Positions 42,001 through 51,800 of a stretch of DNA of 64,000 bases are shown here, piece after piece. Source of the stretch: Xiheimicrobium sp033763395 (GTDB lineage: Bacteria; Myxococcota; Myxococcia; Myxococcales; Myxococcaceae). A program made the translations under genes and the position numbers. Location of the stretch: assembly GCA_033763395.1 (NCBI GenBank), contig JANRKQ010000241.1, positions 10,077-74,076 of the forward strand, in the 5' to 3' direction. Under the pieces are notes generated by a model, which was not told where the DNA came from, searched no databases, and saw only the letters and a list, made by a program, of their open reading frames with translations. Positions within the stretch are counted from its first letter, which is position 1. Each line of letters starts with the position of its first letter.

Positions 42001-42394
42001 GCGGCGGGGCGTCGCGCGCGCGCCTTCGTGACGGACGCCCGTGGCGAGCACCCTGGCAGAGGATGCGGTCGAGCTTCGAGCCGGTGTGCCCGTGCTCGAA
42101 GGTGACGCCCGCCGCCGGGCCAGGAAGTTCTTTGGCACCGCGAAGAACAGCGACGGCCTGCGACGTGATGCGGCGGGTCTGGCCTGTGCGGCTCCTCTCG
42201 AGCGCATGGGAGGACCTGAATGAGGGTGCTGGGGTCGTCGTGACACGCCCCCTGTCGCGCCGTCTCGAGGAGGCCCGTCAACGGCGCGACTTCTTTCGGA
42301 ACGTCGGGGCCCGCCGCCGCCCCACCGCAACTTCTCCGCGGGGCACGGGTTCGTCTCCATCGAGGCCGGACACCCGCCGTTCCTGGAGAAACCC
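42001..42394. other. Intergenic stretch with no recognisable gene
   Basis: Nearly 400 bases between two rightward genes. Short frames exist on both strands, but their translations are Arg/Pro/Ala-rich and show no known motif or signal peptide. I see no RNA gene. It probably holds the promoter of the EF-hand gene, whose ribosome binding site is TGGAGAAA at about 42383-42390. Confidence 0.5.
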
Positions 42395-43240
42395 ATGAAG
42401 CCCCTTCGTCGTCCCTGGCTCACCCTCTCGTTGTTCGCCGTCTCGCTGGCGGGCGTCGCCTGTTCCGGCGCGCTCGGTGAGGACGAGGCCGTGGTGGGCG
42501 AGGCCACCTCGATGCTCTCGGCGGGTGAAGAGACCGGTGCCCTCGCGACCGAGGCCAGCGGCGCCGAGTCGGACGTCGATGGCGCGGCGCTCGTGGACGA
42601 GTCCATGGAGCTGCCCTCGATGTCCGCGGACAGCAGCGGTGTGTGCGACCTCGAGGGCCGTCGCCAGCGGGTGATGGCGCGGTACGACGAGAACGGCGAC
42701 GGGCAGCTGGGGCCCTCGGAGCGGCGCACGCTGGCGCGGGAGCTCGAGGCCCGGGCTGGCCACCCGCTCGCAGTGCGCTTCGGCCTGCGGCACCGGGTGA
42801 TGGTGCTCAAGCGGCTCAAGTGGGCCTTCGACGAGAATGGCGACGGGCAGCTCTCGACCGACGAGCGCACGGCCCTCGTCGACGCGATGGAGGCCCGGTG
42901 CCAACGCCTGCGCGCCGCCGCCCTGGAGCGCTTCGACGCCAACACGAATGGAGTGCTCGACGCCCCGGAGCGTGAGGCGGCGAAGCAGGCCCTCGCGGCG
43001 CGGGTGCAGGCGGCGCGGCAGCAGGTGCTCGCGGCGCATGACTCGAACCAGAACGGCGCGCTGGACGAGTCTGAGCGCGCTGCGCTCCGGGCCGAGCGCG
43101 TGGCGGCCTTCCGCGCGAAGCGCGCCGAGGTGGTGAGCCGCTTCGACGTCGATGGCAACGGCGCGCTCGACGACGCCGAGACCCTGGCGCTCAAGCGCGC
43201 GATTCAGGTGCGCGTGGCCGAAGGTCGCGACGCGGAGTGA
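42395..43240 (+). CDS. EF-hand lipoprotein with five calcium-binding-type loops
   Basis: A 281-residue lipoprotein with lipobox LAGVAC near residue 23. After an acidic linker (about 25-85) come five EF-hand loops at fairly regular spacing: DENGDGQLGPSE, DENGDGQLSTDE, DANTNGVLDAPE, DSNQNGALDESE and DVDGNGALDDAE. All five keep the acidic or Asn residues at positions 1, 3, 5 and 12 needed to bind calcium. It is probably an outer-membrane or periplasmic calcium-binding protein; a regulatory or buffering role is inferred. Confidence 0.85.
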   Translation: MKPLRRPWLTLSLFAVSLAGVACSGALGEDEAVVGEATSMLSAGEETGALATEASGAESDVDGAALVDESMELPSMSADSSGVCDLEGRRQRVMARYDENGDGQLGPSERRTLARELEARAGHPLAVRFGLRHRVMVLKRLKWAFDENGDGQLSTDERTALVDAMEARCQRLRAAALERFDANTNGVLDAPEREAAKQALAARVQAARQQVLAAHDSNQNGALDESERAALRAERVAAFRAKRAEVVSRFDVDGNGALDDAETLALKRAIQVRVAEGRDAE

Positions 43241-43282
43241 GGTGACGGCGTGACGATGACGACGCCGGGCCGTGCGCGAGCG

Positions 43283-44836
43283 TCAGGCGCGTGGCCCGGC
43301 GAAGTCGCTTCTGCGCGGCGGCGCCGTGCGACGCCGTGCCGAGCGCAGGAGGAGCAGCAGCCCTGCACCGAGTCCCCACAAGGCCGGAGCGCTCGCCGTG
43401 CAACCGCAGCTCGCCGGCTCGTGCTCCATGGCGCGGAGCCAGACGTGGCCCGTCACCGTGCGCGGGGCTCCGCTGAGGCGCACCTCGGCCCGCCAGCGCG
43501 TCACGCCCGAAGTGGGCCCCTGCACTGCACGGCTCGCGGTGAAGGGGTCGGCGTCGATGGGCTGCTCCTCGACGACGCGGCCGTTCTCGAGCCACGCCAG
43601 CACCTGCCCACGCCCACCGGTGACGGTCGCCTCGAGCGAGCCGGTGCCCAGCGCGACCTCGTCTCCGATGCCGGCGTCCCCCAGCCGCAGCGCGACCATC
43701 GGGTCCGACGGGCCCTGCAGCTTCACCACTGTGCGGCCCGCGCGCAGGCCTTCGAGCACCGCCGGCACCGAGAGCTCCTGCGCGAACACCATGGTCGTCG
43801 GGTTGCCGATGGGGCTGTCGAAGGACCCGGTGGCGCGTCCGCCCGAGTGGTCGTCGCTGCCGCCGACGGGCGCGGCGCGTGAGCCCTGGTCGAGCTGCCG
43901 GTCCCAGAAGGCGATGGCCTGCTGCCCGAAGATCGCGCCCGTCTTGTCCCAGCCGCCGGTGCCGATCTCGACCGCGCGCACCTTCGATGCGGCCACGCGC
44001 TGCCGCCACGCACAGCCGATGCAGAGCTGGCCCAGGTCGAGCACCGGGTGGTTGATGGACAACAGCGCCCCCTGCGCTTCCATCGCGGCCACGGCGGCGT
44101 CGAAGGTCGCGCCCTCGACGCCGAAGCGGTGGTCGATGGGCGCCGTCGCGCCGATGGCGTTGGCGTGCCCGCCGTAGGTCGTGAACTCCATGCCCGGCAG
44201 CAGCAGCAGCGCGGGGTGTCGCGACTGCACGTCGGCGAAGAAGGCGAGCTGCGAGGTGGTGTTGTGCTCGGAGAGGTGGACGAAGTCGAGGCCACGGCCC
44301 CGCGCGAAGGTGGCGATGGCGTCGAGCGTGGGAGCGGCGTCTCCGCTCTCGCGCGAGTGCACGTGCAGGTCTCCTGCGTACCAGCGGGCGCCTCGCTCGA
44401 GCGGAGCGCCGGGCGTCCAGGGCGTCGAGGCGCGGCCGGCCTGCGGAGCGAGCGTCGCGCTGGGCCGTCGCTCGATTTCGAGGCGATACCGCGCCGGAGC
44501 CGTCACCACCTTCGCCTTGCCGATGACGACGTGCCACGTGCCCGGCGTCAGGGGCCCGGGGAGGTAGCTGCGCGAGGCCGCGCGCTCGTTGACGATGAAG
44601 GGCTCGTCGTTGCCGCCGCCCCAGCCCCGGAAGCCGCGGGCGTCGGCCAGGCCGTAGTCGAGAATGTTCTCTGGCTGCTGCACCGGGTGCCGCACCTCGA
44701 CCTCGGCCGTCCCCGGTGGCACCTCGAAGGGCACGAGCACGAAGTCGGGCCCGGTGGTGGGCAGCTCGCCCTCGAGCACGAGCGGCTGGGCCACGACGGT
44801 GGCCGGGAGCAGAAAGAGCAGGGCGATGAGCCGCAT
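43283..44836 (-). CDS. Surface-anchored PHP-family metal-dependent phosphoesterase with MYXO-CTERM tail
   Basis: A 517-residue secreted protein starting at ATG 44836 with signal MRLIALLFLLPATVVAQ. A beta-rich N-terminal domain (about 20-140) is followed by a PHP domain with metal-binding motifs DLHVHSRESGD, SEHNTTSQ, GMEFTTYGGHANA, INHPVLDLGQ and GGSDDHSGG. A C-terminal beta domain follows, then the tail SCGCTASAPALWGLGAGLLL with a closing SARRR, a clear MYXO-CTERM sorting signal. PHP enzymes hydrolyse phosphoesters with a trinuclear metal centre; the surface location suggests scavenging or polymer turnover. Confidence 0.9.
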   Translation of the reverse strand: MRLIALLFLLPATVVAQPLVLEGELPTTGPDFVLVPFEVPPGTAEVEVRHPVQQPENILDYGLADARGFRGWGGGNDEPFIVNERAASRSYLPGPLTPGTWHVVIGKAKVVTAPARYRLEIERRPSATLAPQAGRASTPWTPGAPLERGARWYAGDLHVHSRESGDAAPTLDAIATFARGRGLDFVHLSEHNTTSQLAFFADVQSRHPALLLLPGMEFTTYGGHANAIGATAPIDHRFGVEGATFDAAVAAMEAQGALLSINHPVLDLGQLCIGCAWRQRVAASKVRAVEIGTGGWDKTGAIFGQQAIAFWDRQLDQGSRAAPVGGSDDHSGGRATGSFDSPIGNPTTMVFAQELSVPAVLEGLRAGRTVVKLQGPSDPMVALRLGDAGIGDEVALGTGSLEATVTGGRGQVLAWLENGRVVEEQPIDADPFTASRAVQGPTSGVTRWRAEVRLSGAPRTVTGHVWLRAMEHEPASCGCTASAPALWGLGAGLLLLLRSARRRTAPPRRSDFAGPRA

Positions 44837-44934
44837 CGTCGCCTCCGTACCGCGCTTCGACCGCAGGCTGCTGGGCCCGCCCCCGGCACGTGAAACGCCG
44901 GCGTGACGTGTGGCGTGGCCGGCGCCGCTGCGCC

Positions 44935-46632
44935 TCACTTCAGCTTCAACTTCAGCTTCGTCGTCTCGCTCGGCGCGATGGTGACGGTGCGCTTCTCGTT
45001 GACGTTCGCGCCCTCGTTCACCAGCACCAGCTGATGCCGCCCGGCTGGCAGCCGCTTCTTGAAGAGCGGCGTCGAACCCAGCGGCTCTCCGTCGACGGCC
45101 ACCTTCGTCCACGGCTCGGTCTCGAGCGTCAGGAAGCCAGGCTCGAGCGGCGCGTCGGCCTTCGGAGGAGGCGTGGCCTTCGACGCCTCGACCGCGGTCA
45201 GCTTCACCACGAGCTCCTTCGCCTCGCCGGCCGCGAGCGTGATGCTCTCCTCGACGCGCCGAAAGCCGGCCTTCTCCACGAGGAGGTAGTGCGTCTCGCC
45301 CGGCGTCAGCGTCAGCGTCAGCGGGCTGGGCCCGAGCGGCTTGCCGTCGACCCGCACCGTGGCCTTCGGAGGTGTGGTGGTGAGGGTGAGCGTCGCCGGC
45401 TCTGGCGCGGGCGGCGTGTCAGCGACGACCGGTGGGGGCTCGGGCGGAGGTGGCTGCGGTCGAGTGGGCTCGGGCGTTGGTGCAGGAGCCGGGGCCGGTG
45501 GCACCCGGGCCACTTCGTCGCGGGTCGCCGACCACACCCCTGCGCCCACGACGAGCAGCGCTGCGACGGCGGCCACGGCGAGCCCGACGCGCGACTTCGG
45601 CTTCTTGAGCGAGGCGGGTGAGACGTTGGCCGCCGTGGCGTTGGCGCTCGAACCGGCGGTGTGCGGCTTGAGGGCGATGACGAAGTTCTGCTGCCCCTGC
45701 GGCGTCGCCTTCGTGCGCACCACGAGGTCGTCCGTGCCGAGGCGGCGCATGAAGTCGGCGGGAGACTCCACCGGCCCGAGCGCGCCCATCGCCGCATCGA
45801 GCGCGGCGGCCACGTCGGCGCACGACGGGAAGCGCTGCGCCGGGTCGCGCTCGAGCATGCGCAGGGTGACGGCCTCGAGCGCCGCGGGCACCGGAGTCAC
45901 GGACGACGGCGGCGGAATCGGCTCCTCGAGCACCTTCGTCATCACGTCGATGTCGCGGTCGGCCTTGAAGAGGCGCCTCTGCGCGAGCAGCTCCCACAGC
46001 ACCACGCCGAGGGCGAACTGGTCGACCGCCGGGCCCACGCCCGCCGCCAGAATCTGCTCCGGCGCCATGTACGAGAGCTTGCCCTTCAGCACGCCGGTGT
46101 CGGTGCGGCTGGTCCGGTTGGTGGCGCGGGCGATGCCGAAGTCCACCACCTTGGTGAGGCCGTCCTCGCGCACCATGATGTTCTGCGGGCTGATGTCGCG
46201 GTGCACCACGTGCAGCGGCTGGCCTGCCGCGTCCGTTGCGCGGTGCGCGTGGTCGAGCCCGAGGGCCGCGTCACGAATGATGCGCGCGACGACGGCCGGC
46301 GGGAGCGCGTGCTGCTGCTCCACGGCCTTGCGCATCAACTGCGCGAGGTTGCGCCCGCGGATGTACTCCATCGCCAGGTAGTAGGTGCCGTTCCACTGGC
46401 CCACCTCGAAGATGGAGACGACGTTGGGGTGGTTGAGCGTCGCCGCCACCCGCGCCTCGTCGAGGAACTGGTCGATGAAGCCGTCTTGCTGCGCCAGCTC
46501 CGGCAGGAGCGACTTGAGGATGACGGGGCGCTCGAACCCCGGCACGCCCTTCTGCAGCGCGTAGAAGACCTCGCCCATGCCGCCGATGGCGAGCCGGTGC
46601 TGGATTTCGTACTTGCCGAAGACGAGGTCCAT
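44935..46632 (-). CDS. Ser/Thr protein kinase with extracytoplasmic PEGA domains
   Basis: A 565-residue transmembrane kinase. The kinase domain (about 1-275) has GGMGEVF, Lys in VILKSLLPE, catalytic loop HRDISPQN, DFG in VVDFGIARA and the activation-segment APEQ. A single membrane helix (about 350-370, VGLAVAAVAALLVVGAGVW) and a Pro-rich spacer lead to two PEGA domains (about 425-490 and 500-565), e.g. PKATVRVDGKPLGPSPL and TKVAVDGEPLGSTPL. PEGA repeats are envelope-side binding modules. The catalytic loop has Ile-Ser for the usual Leu-Lys, a variant common in myxobacterial kinases. Confidence 0.92.
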   Translation of the reverse strand: MDLVFGKYEIQHRLAIGGMGEVFYALQKGVPGFERPVILKSLLPELAQQDGFIDQFLDEARVAATLNHPNVVSIFEVGQWNGTYYLAMEYIRGRNLAQLMRKAVEQQHALPPAVVARIIRDAALGLDHAHRATDAAGQPLHVVHRDISPQNIMVREDGLTKVVDFGIARATNRTSRTDTGVLKGKLSYMAPEQILAAGVGPAVDQFALGVVLWELLAQRRLFKADRDIDVMTKVLEEPIPPPSSVTPVPAALEAVTLRMLERDPAQRFPSCADVAAALDAAMGALGPVESPADFMRRLGTDDLVVRTKATPQGQQNFVIALKPHTAGSSANATAANVSPASLKKPKSRVGLAVAAVAALLVVGAGVWSATRDEVARVPPAPAPAPTPEPTRPQPPPPEPPPVVADTPPAPEPATLTLTTTPPKATVRVDGKPLGPSPLTLTLTPGETHYLLVEKAGFRRVEESITLAAGEAKELVVKLTAVEASKATPPPKADAPLEPGFLTLETEPWTKVAVDGEPLGSTPLFKKRLPAGRHQLVLVNEGANVNEKRTVTIAPSETTKLKLKLK

Positions 46633-46662
46633 GCGCAGGGAGCGTCGAGGTCGAAGGCGACG

Positions 46663-46908
46663 TCAGTCGTCGAAGGAGCGCGTCAGGGACGGGAGCGTGC
46701 GCGTCGCCCCGAGCGCCACGCCGGCCGAGCTGAGGCGCACGTGGGTGGCCGGTGCCAGCGCCTCGCCGCTCCGCGCGAGCGCCCAGGGCCCGTCGGTGAT
46801 GGTGGGCGCGCGAGGCGTCGACGAAGCTGGCTCAGGTGTGCTCTTCCCGGCCGTCCCCGCTGCGGACGACAGGGCCGCGAGGCTGATCACCACCCACCGG
46901 CTCCCCAT
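46663..46908 (-). CDS. Small secreted protein, function unknown
   Basis: An 81-residue protein from ATG 46908. The first about 20 residues (MGSRWVVISLAALSSAAGTA) are a signal peptide. The mature part is Ser/Thr/Ala-rich (PEPASSTPRAP, VRLSSAGVALGATRTLP) with no known motif. It lies between the kelch-like lipoprotein gene (32 bases) and the PEGA kinase gene (30 bases) on the same strand, so it is probably part of that transcript. Confidence 0.5.
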   Translation of the reverse strand: MGSRWVVISLAALSSAAGTAGKSTPEPASSTPRAPTITDGPWALARSGEALAPATHVRLSSAGVALGATRTLPSLTRSFDD

Positions 46909-46940
46909 GAGGGCGGAGTGTACACGCCAATCGACGGAGG

Positions 46941-49900
46941 TCATTCAGTCAGCTCGTAGTCCAGCTCGAACTCGACGAAGTCGACCGTGAGGTCGGCCTC
47001 ACCCAGGCCGCGGGCGCCGAGGCCGCGTACACCCACCGACACCGAGTGGCGCTCGAACCACGAGGTGTCGAGGTCGGTGACGGTGGCCTCTCCGAAGGTG
47101 GGCGCACCGGCATCTGCCGCCCAGGTCGCGAGCGGCCGCCACTGGCCATCGACCCACTGGGACAGCTCGACGCCGGAGAGCGGGCCTCCATCGGGGCCCG
47201 TGCCGGTGGCGCCGGCGAGCGCGCGCGTCGTCAGCTGGCGCCAGCGAGCGGTCAAGGGAACGCCCAGCTCGCGCATCGAGAACCTCCACGTCAGCCCGGG
47301 TTGCGAGGTGGCGTGCTCGAGCACCCACAGCTCGGCGAGGCTCTGCTGCGTGCTCAACGACCGGCCCCCGACGAGCACCAGCCGTCGACTCGAGGGGTCG
47401 TAGGCCATGGTGGCGCCCTCTCGCAGCGCCGGGCGGCCATCGGGGGCCGAGTCGGCGCGGGCCGCCCACCCCCCGCCGTCGGGGAAGGACTCGCGCAGCG
47501 TCGTCGCGGGCGCCCCCGACTCGCGGCCGCCCCACGCCACGTAGGCCCGCCGGGCGGCGTCGTACGCGCAGGCGTGCCCGTCGCGCGGCGAGGGCAGGCG
47601 CAGGCGACTGTCCTTCGCCCACGCCACGCCGGTGTACCGCCACACGTCGCGCGTGGGAGCTGCCGTGCAGGGCCCGGCATCACACGCCTGCAGCAGGCCT
47701 CCGATGAGGAGCGGCTCGCCCGCTTCGTTCCGGGTCGCGCAGGTGCTGAGCAGCGTGGGCACCTCGCCCGTCACCGCCACGCGCTGGGTGCCGCCGTCGG
47801 CCAGCAGGCGCAGGCGCCACGAGCCGCCGCGGTCCTGCCCGCTCACCTGCTCGCTCGCGGCCACCAGCAGCGTGCCGTCCTCGAGCAGGAAGGCCGAGGT
47901 GCCGAACGTCGCTGGCGCGCCGTGCCACTGCGCCGTCCAGCCCACCGCCTCGCTCCACGTCCACACGGCGCGGTTGGCGATGGGTTGGTTGGTGGCGTCG
48001 AGCGTCGCGCCGCCCACCATCAACAGCCCGCCGTCCGACAGGGGCACCAGCGCGCTGCCCCCGAACGGGGTGGGCGAGTTGAGTGGCAGGGTCGAGCGCT
48101 GGTGCCGCCACGAGACGCCGAAGGGAAGGGGGAAGGTGCCGTTCGAGCCTCCGACGATGACGAGCTCATTGGTGGTGGGCCTCACCACCACGCTGGGCAT
48201 CAACCGGCCATCGGGCAGGCGGGCGACGTCCCACGGCTCGCGCTGGCCGGCCCGCCAGAGGGCCTGTCCCGGCGTGCCCGGGTTCAAGAGAGCATCGCCC
48301 CGCCCCGGCCACGAGGCCCACCAGTCGATGAGGGCGCCCGTGGGAGGCTGGGCCACGAAGCCTCCGTCGACCAACAGCCACGTCGCGTCGCGCCGGCGGT
48401 CGATGAGCCGCACGGCGTGCTCGAGGTGGTCCCACGTCACCAGGGGCCGCTGCACGCCCACTGGCAGCCGTGCCACCACCCCGCCGTCGAGGCGCACCAG
48501 GTCGTCGAGGAGCGTGCCCCCATCGGGCGCCTGCCCGCCGTAGACGATGAGGCTGTCGAGGCTCGGGACCCACAGCAGCCCGGCGTTGAGGCGGTCGACC
48601 TGCCCCACCTGCACGGGCGTGCCGCCGCCCGTGGTGTTCCACACCGAGCCGAGGGTGCCCAGCCCCACCACGAAGTCTCGTCGCGGGTCGTAGGTGGCGC
48701 TCGAAAAGGCGAGACCGCTCGCCGAGTTGAAGCGCGAGAGGGTGCCGTCGGCGACGGTGACGTTGGGCAGACCGGCGACGGCGCTCAGCAGCACGAAGCG
48801 GCTGCGCAGCGAGTCGTACGCGGGCCAGAAGCGCGCCGTGGCGTTGAGGGGCTCGGTCGTCTGCACGGCGCCCGCGCCCCGCAGGAGGAAAATCTGCGGC
48901 TGGTTCGTCGTGCAGCCCGCCCACGCGCCGGCCACCAGCATGCCGCCGTACGCGGTGTCGGGCATCGCGGCGCCGCACTCGAACGGCGGGGTGTCGAGCA
49001 CCTGGCGCCGCCACGTCGGCCGCGGAGAGATGCGCTCGCTGCGCCCGTCAGAGGGCGCGGCGACGTCGGCGGGAACGGCTGAGAAGTCGTTGGTGAGGAG
49101 CAGTTGCTGCATCCACGTGAAGCGCCGCTCGAGGGCCGTGGGGTTGGCGATGAGGCCATCGCCGGGCGTCGCGTGGAGCCGGTAGCGGGTGACGCGCCTG
49201 GGGGGCGAGGCGTTGCCGGCGGCGTCGATGAGGGTGACGAGCACCTCGGCGCTGTCCGCCAGCGACAGCTGGGTGCGCCCCAGGCCTCCGTCGGGCGAGG
49301 CGCGAACGACGCCGACGGGGAACCCGCTCGTCCGGGTCGACGCCAGCACCGCGGCGTTGGGCTCGAGGCCGCCGGTGGCCGACAGGAAGACGCCGGCGCC
49401 GGCGTCGGCGGGCGCGAAGGGCCGGCGCTCGACGAGCACCTGCTCGAGGCGGGAGTCTGGCGGCGTGTCGTCGCGCGACCAGCGGCCGATCACCTCGTCG
49501 CGCTGGTTGCCGACGTCGTCGACGAGGCGAGCGATGAGGGGCCAGGCGCCCTCTGGGAGCGAGGCCTCGACGCGCAGGCTCCCCACGAAGGCGGCGCCGC
49601 TGCGCGACGCGAGGCCTGACAGGGGCCCGAGCAGGAGCCGTGGCTCGACGACGCGCGCCTCGTCGACGCCGAAGTTCACCGACAGCTCGCTGCCCAGGCC
49701 GAGCGCCGTGGGCGCCCACTGAGGCCCGAGGGTGGCCAGGGGGCTCGAGGCAGGCGGGGTGATGCGCGTCGACACGCTGCCGGCGATGACGCTGGGCGCG
49801 GTGAAGTCGAACTCGACGACGACGCGGTCGGCGGCGACGCGGCCCTGGGCGTCGGTGACTTCGACGCGGGCGAGGCGCTGGCCCTCGGGCGTGTCAGCCG

Positions 49901-50294
49901 TCACCTCGAAGTCGCAGCGGTACGAGGCGCCGTCCCGCCGGCAGGGCACCACCTGGGTCTCGATGGTGGCGTCGAGGCGCTCGGGCCGGCCGACGACGGT
50001 GGCGAGAATGGAGCCGCTGGCGAAGCCCGGGTTGCGGCTGAAGCGGGTGCGCGGGCTGCCGTCAGCGGCCACCACCGTCAGGCTCGAGAGGTCGGCGGTC
50101 GGCCAGGTGCCGCGCACGACGCACCGGCGGCTCTCCTCATCCTCGGGGTCGAGGGAGGCGCAGAGGTCGGCCGAGGCGGGGCACTGGCTCGAGTCGCGAC
50201 AGCGCACGTTCGACACGCCGTCGAGCGCGGGCACACCGGTGTCGAAGACGCAGCCGGCGGAGCAGCAGGCCAGCAGGACGAGACTCGCGCGCAC
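46941..50294 (-). CDS. Very large kelch-type beta-propeller lipoprotein
   Basis: A 1117-residue protein starting at GTG 50294 with lipoprotein signal (LLACCSAGC). A small Cys-rich segment (about 25-60) is followed by Ig-like domains (about 70-400) and a long series of kelch-like blades, seen in recurring patterns such as LIVYGGQAPDGG, LVIVGGSNGT, LLMVGGATLD, YVAWGGRESG and LVLVGGRSLS. A C-terminal domain of about 130 residues ends with VDFVEFELDYELTE. It is probably an outer-surface adhesin or binding protein. No enzymatic motif is visible. Confidence 0.8.
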   Translation of the reverse strand: MRASLVLLACCSAGCVFDTGVPALDGVSNVRCRDSSQCPASADLCASLDPEDEESRRCVVRGTWPTADLSSLTVVAADGSPRTRFSRNPGFASGSILATVVGRPERLDATIETQVVPCRRDGASYRCDFEVTADTPEGQRLARVEVTDAQGRVAADRVVVEFDFTAPSVIAGSVSTRITPPASSPLATLGPQWAPTALGLGSELSVNFGVDEARVVEPRLLLGPLSGLASRSGAAFVGSLRVEASLPEGAWPLIARLVDDVGNQRDEVIGRWSRDDTPPDSRLEQVLVERRPFAPADAGAGVFLSATGGLEPNAAVLASTRTSGFPVGVVRASPDGGLGRTQLSLADSAEVLVTLIDAAGNASPPRRVTRYRLHATPGDGLIANPTALERRFTWMQQLLLTNDFSAVPADVAAPSDGRSERISPRPTWRRQVLDTPPFECGAAMPDTAYGGMLVAGAWAGCTTNQPQIFLLRGAGAVQTTEPLNATARFWPAYDSLRSRFVLLSAVAGLPNVTVADGTLSRFNSASGLAFSSATYDPRRDFVVGLGTLGSVWNTTGGGTPVQVGQVDRLNAGLLWVPSLDSLIVYGGQAPDGGTLLDDLVRLDGGVVARLPVGVQRPLVTWDHLEHAVRLIDRRRDATWLLVDGGFVAQPPTGALIDWWASWPGRGDALLNPGTPGQALWRAGQREPWDVARLPDGRLMPSVVVRPTTNELVIVGGSNGTFPLPFGVSWRHQRSTLPLNSPTPFGGSALVPLSDGGLLMVGGATLDATNQPIANRAVWTWSEAVGWTAQWHGAPATFGTSAFLLEDGTLLVAASEQVSGQDRGGSWRLRLLADGGTQRVAVTGEVPTLLSTCATRNEAGEPLLIGGLLQACDAGPCTAAPTRDVWRYTGVAWAKDSRLRLPSPRDGHACAYDAARRAYVAWGGRESGAPATTLRESFPDGGGWAARADSAPDGRPALREGATMAYDPSSRRLVLVGGRSLSTQQSLAELWVLEHATSQPGLTWRFSMRELGVPLTARWRQLTTRALAGATGTGPDGGPLSGVELSQWVDGQWRPLATWAADAGAPTFGEATVTDLDTSWFERHSVSVGVRGLGARGLGEADLTVDFVEFELDYELTE

Positions 50295-50347
50295 GAGAGG
50301 CCGTCGAGGCTACCCCAGCCGTCACGCCCTGGGGGAGCGCCGGCTCC

Positions 50348-51646
50348 TCAGCGCGTGCCCCAGCGCTCGTCGCGCACCGTCACCAGCGCCCACGGCAGAA
50401 TCCACTGGAGCGCCACCACCGAGAACAGCGCGTACAGCACCCCGTACACCCAGCGCATGCTGCGCTCGAAGCGCAGGTAGTACGCCGCCGAGAAGATGGC
50501 CCCGAGCGCCAGCGCCACCACGCTGCGGCCGACGGTGGTGACGTTGGTGTCGAACAGCCGCGGCAGCTCCATCAAGGCGACGGCCACCAGCACGAAGCGC
50601 AGGTTCGAGACCAGGAACGTCACGATGGGGAGCAGCCGGTTGTTCTCGCGGTAGCGCGTGAACATGAAGCGCGCGAACGAGAAGCCCTCGACGATGTAGC
50701 TGCGGTCCCAGCGCAGGAACATGCGGGAGAGCTGCGAGTACGTCGTGGGCACGAGCGTGTTCACCACCGCGGTGCGCTGGTACACGGTGTCGAAGCCCTG
50801 CCGCAGCACGATGTTGGTGAGCGCCTGGTCTTCGCCGTGGTTCACCGGGCGGCCGAGGAAGCGCTGGTTCTCCCACTCGTCCATGTACGGGAGGATGATG
50901 GACTTCTTGAAGGCCGACAGCGCGCCCGGGCAGCAGGCCACCGTGCGGTACACCGACTGCGCCGCGCGCCCGTAGTCGAAGGCCAGCGTGTACTGCACCT
51001 CAAGCATGCGGCTGATGGCGTTCTCGCGGTTGAGCACCGCCACCCGCCCCGCCACGCCCCCCACCTTCGGGTCCGCGAGGAAGGGCGTCACCATCTCGTG
51101 CACCGTGCGCGGGTCGATCTCCGAGTCCGAGTCGATGGTGATGACGTAGTCGCCCGAGGCCGCGCGGAAGCCCGCCACCAGCGCCGAGCGCTTGCCGCGG
51201 TTGCCCGAGAAGCGCACGAGCTTCACCAGGTCGGGGAACTCGCGCCGCAGGTGCTGCATGTGGAAGAACGTGTCGTCGCGCGAGCCGTCGTCGACGACGA
51301 TGACCTCGAGCTTGTCCTTCGGGTACGCGCAGGCCGCCACGCTGCGAATGCTCCGGCCCACCATCGGGCCCTCGTTGTACGCGGGGATGATGACCGACAC
51401 CTTCGGCCACTCGACGTCGGGTGACACGGTGAAGGGCTGGTACTTGAGCCACAGCACGCCCAGCAGCGCCGTGTAGAGCGTCTGGATGAGGGCGATGGCG
51501 CCGATGGGGTGCGTGGCCATCGCCCACAACATCGAGGTGGCGCCCGCCTCGCTCGACCAGCCGAGCCAGGCCATCGAGATGACGGCGCCCGCGAGCGGGG
51601 CCGCTCCGGCCAGCATGTTGCCGAACTTCCGCCAGCGCAGGCTCAT
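50348..51646 (-). CDS. Processive family 2 glycosyltransferase (PgaC/NodC/hyaluronan-synthase type)
   Basis: A 432-residue membrane glycosyltransferase. Two N-terminal helices precede the GT2 domain (about 85-320) with VSVIIPAYNEGP, DDGSRDDT, the DxD-type TIDSDSE, GEDQALT and a terminal LRWDRS in place of the QxxRW motif, followed by three to four C-terminal helices. This D,D,D,RW pattern marks enzymes that polymerise beta-linked sugars (GlcNAc, hyaluronan, cellulose) across the membrane. It is likely to make a surface polysaccharide; the sugar is unknown. No partner genes for export are adjacent. Confidence 0.88.
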   Translation of the reverse strand: MSLRWRKFGNMLAGAAPLAGAVISMAWLGWSSEAGATSMLWAMATHPIGAIALIQTLYTALLGVLWLKYQPFTVSPDVEWPKVSVIIPAYNEGPMVGRSIRSVAACAYPKDKLEVIVVDDGSRDDTFFHMQHLRREFPDLVKLVRFSGNRGKRSALVAGFRAASGDYVITIDSDSEIDPRTVHEMVTPFLADPKVGGVAGRVAVLNRENAISRMLEVQYTLAFDYGRAAQSVYRTVACCPGALSAFKKSIILPYMDEWENQRFLGRPVNHGEDQALTNIVLRQGFDTVYQRTAVVNTLVPTTYSQLSRMFLRWDRSYIVEGFSFARFMFTRYRENNRLLPIVTFLVSNLRFVLVAVALMELPRLFDTNVTTVGRSVVALALGAIFSAAYYLRFERSMRWVYGVLYALFSVVALQWILPWALVTVRDERWGTR

Positions 51647-51800
51647 GACGCAGGCCCTGCTGTAGCGCAGGTGGGGAGCGTCGTCAGCGGCTGCGCTGGC
51701 AGACGCCAGCGTTCCAACCCGAGGGGCCGCCGTGTCTGCCCATGTGGTATTCGTGCAGGCTCAACGGCGCCGCGTGTCGTCGGTGGGGAGAGACGCTCTC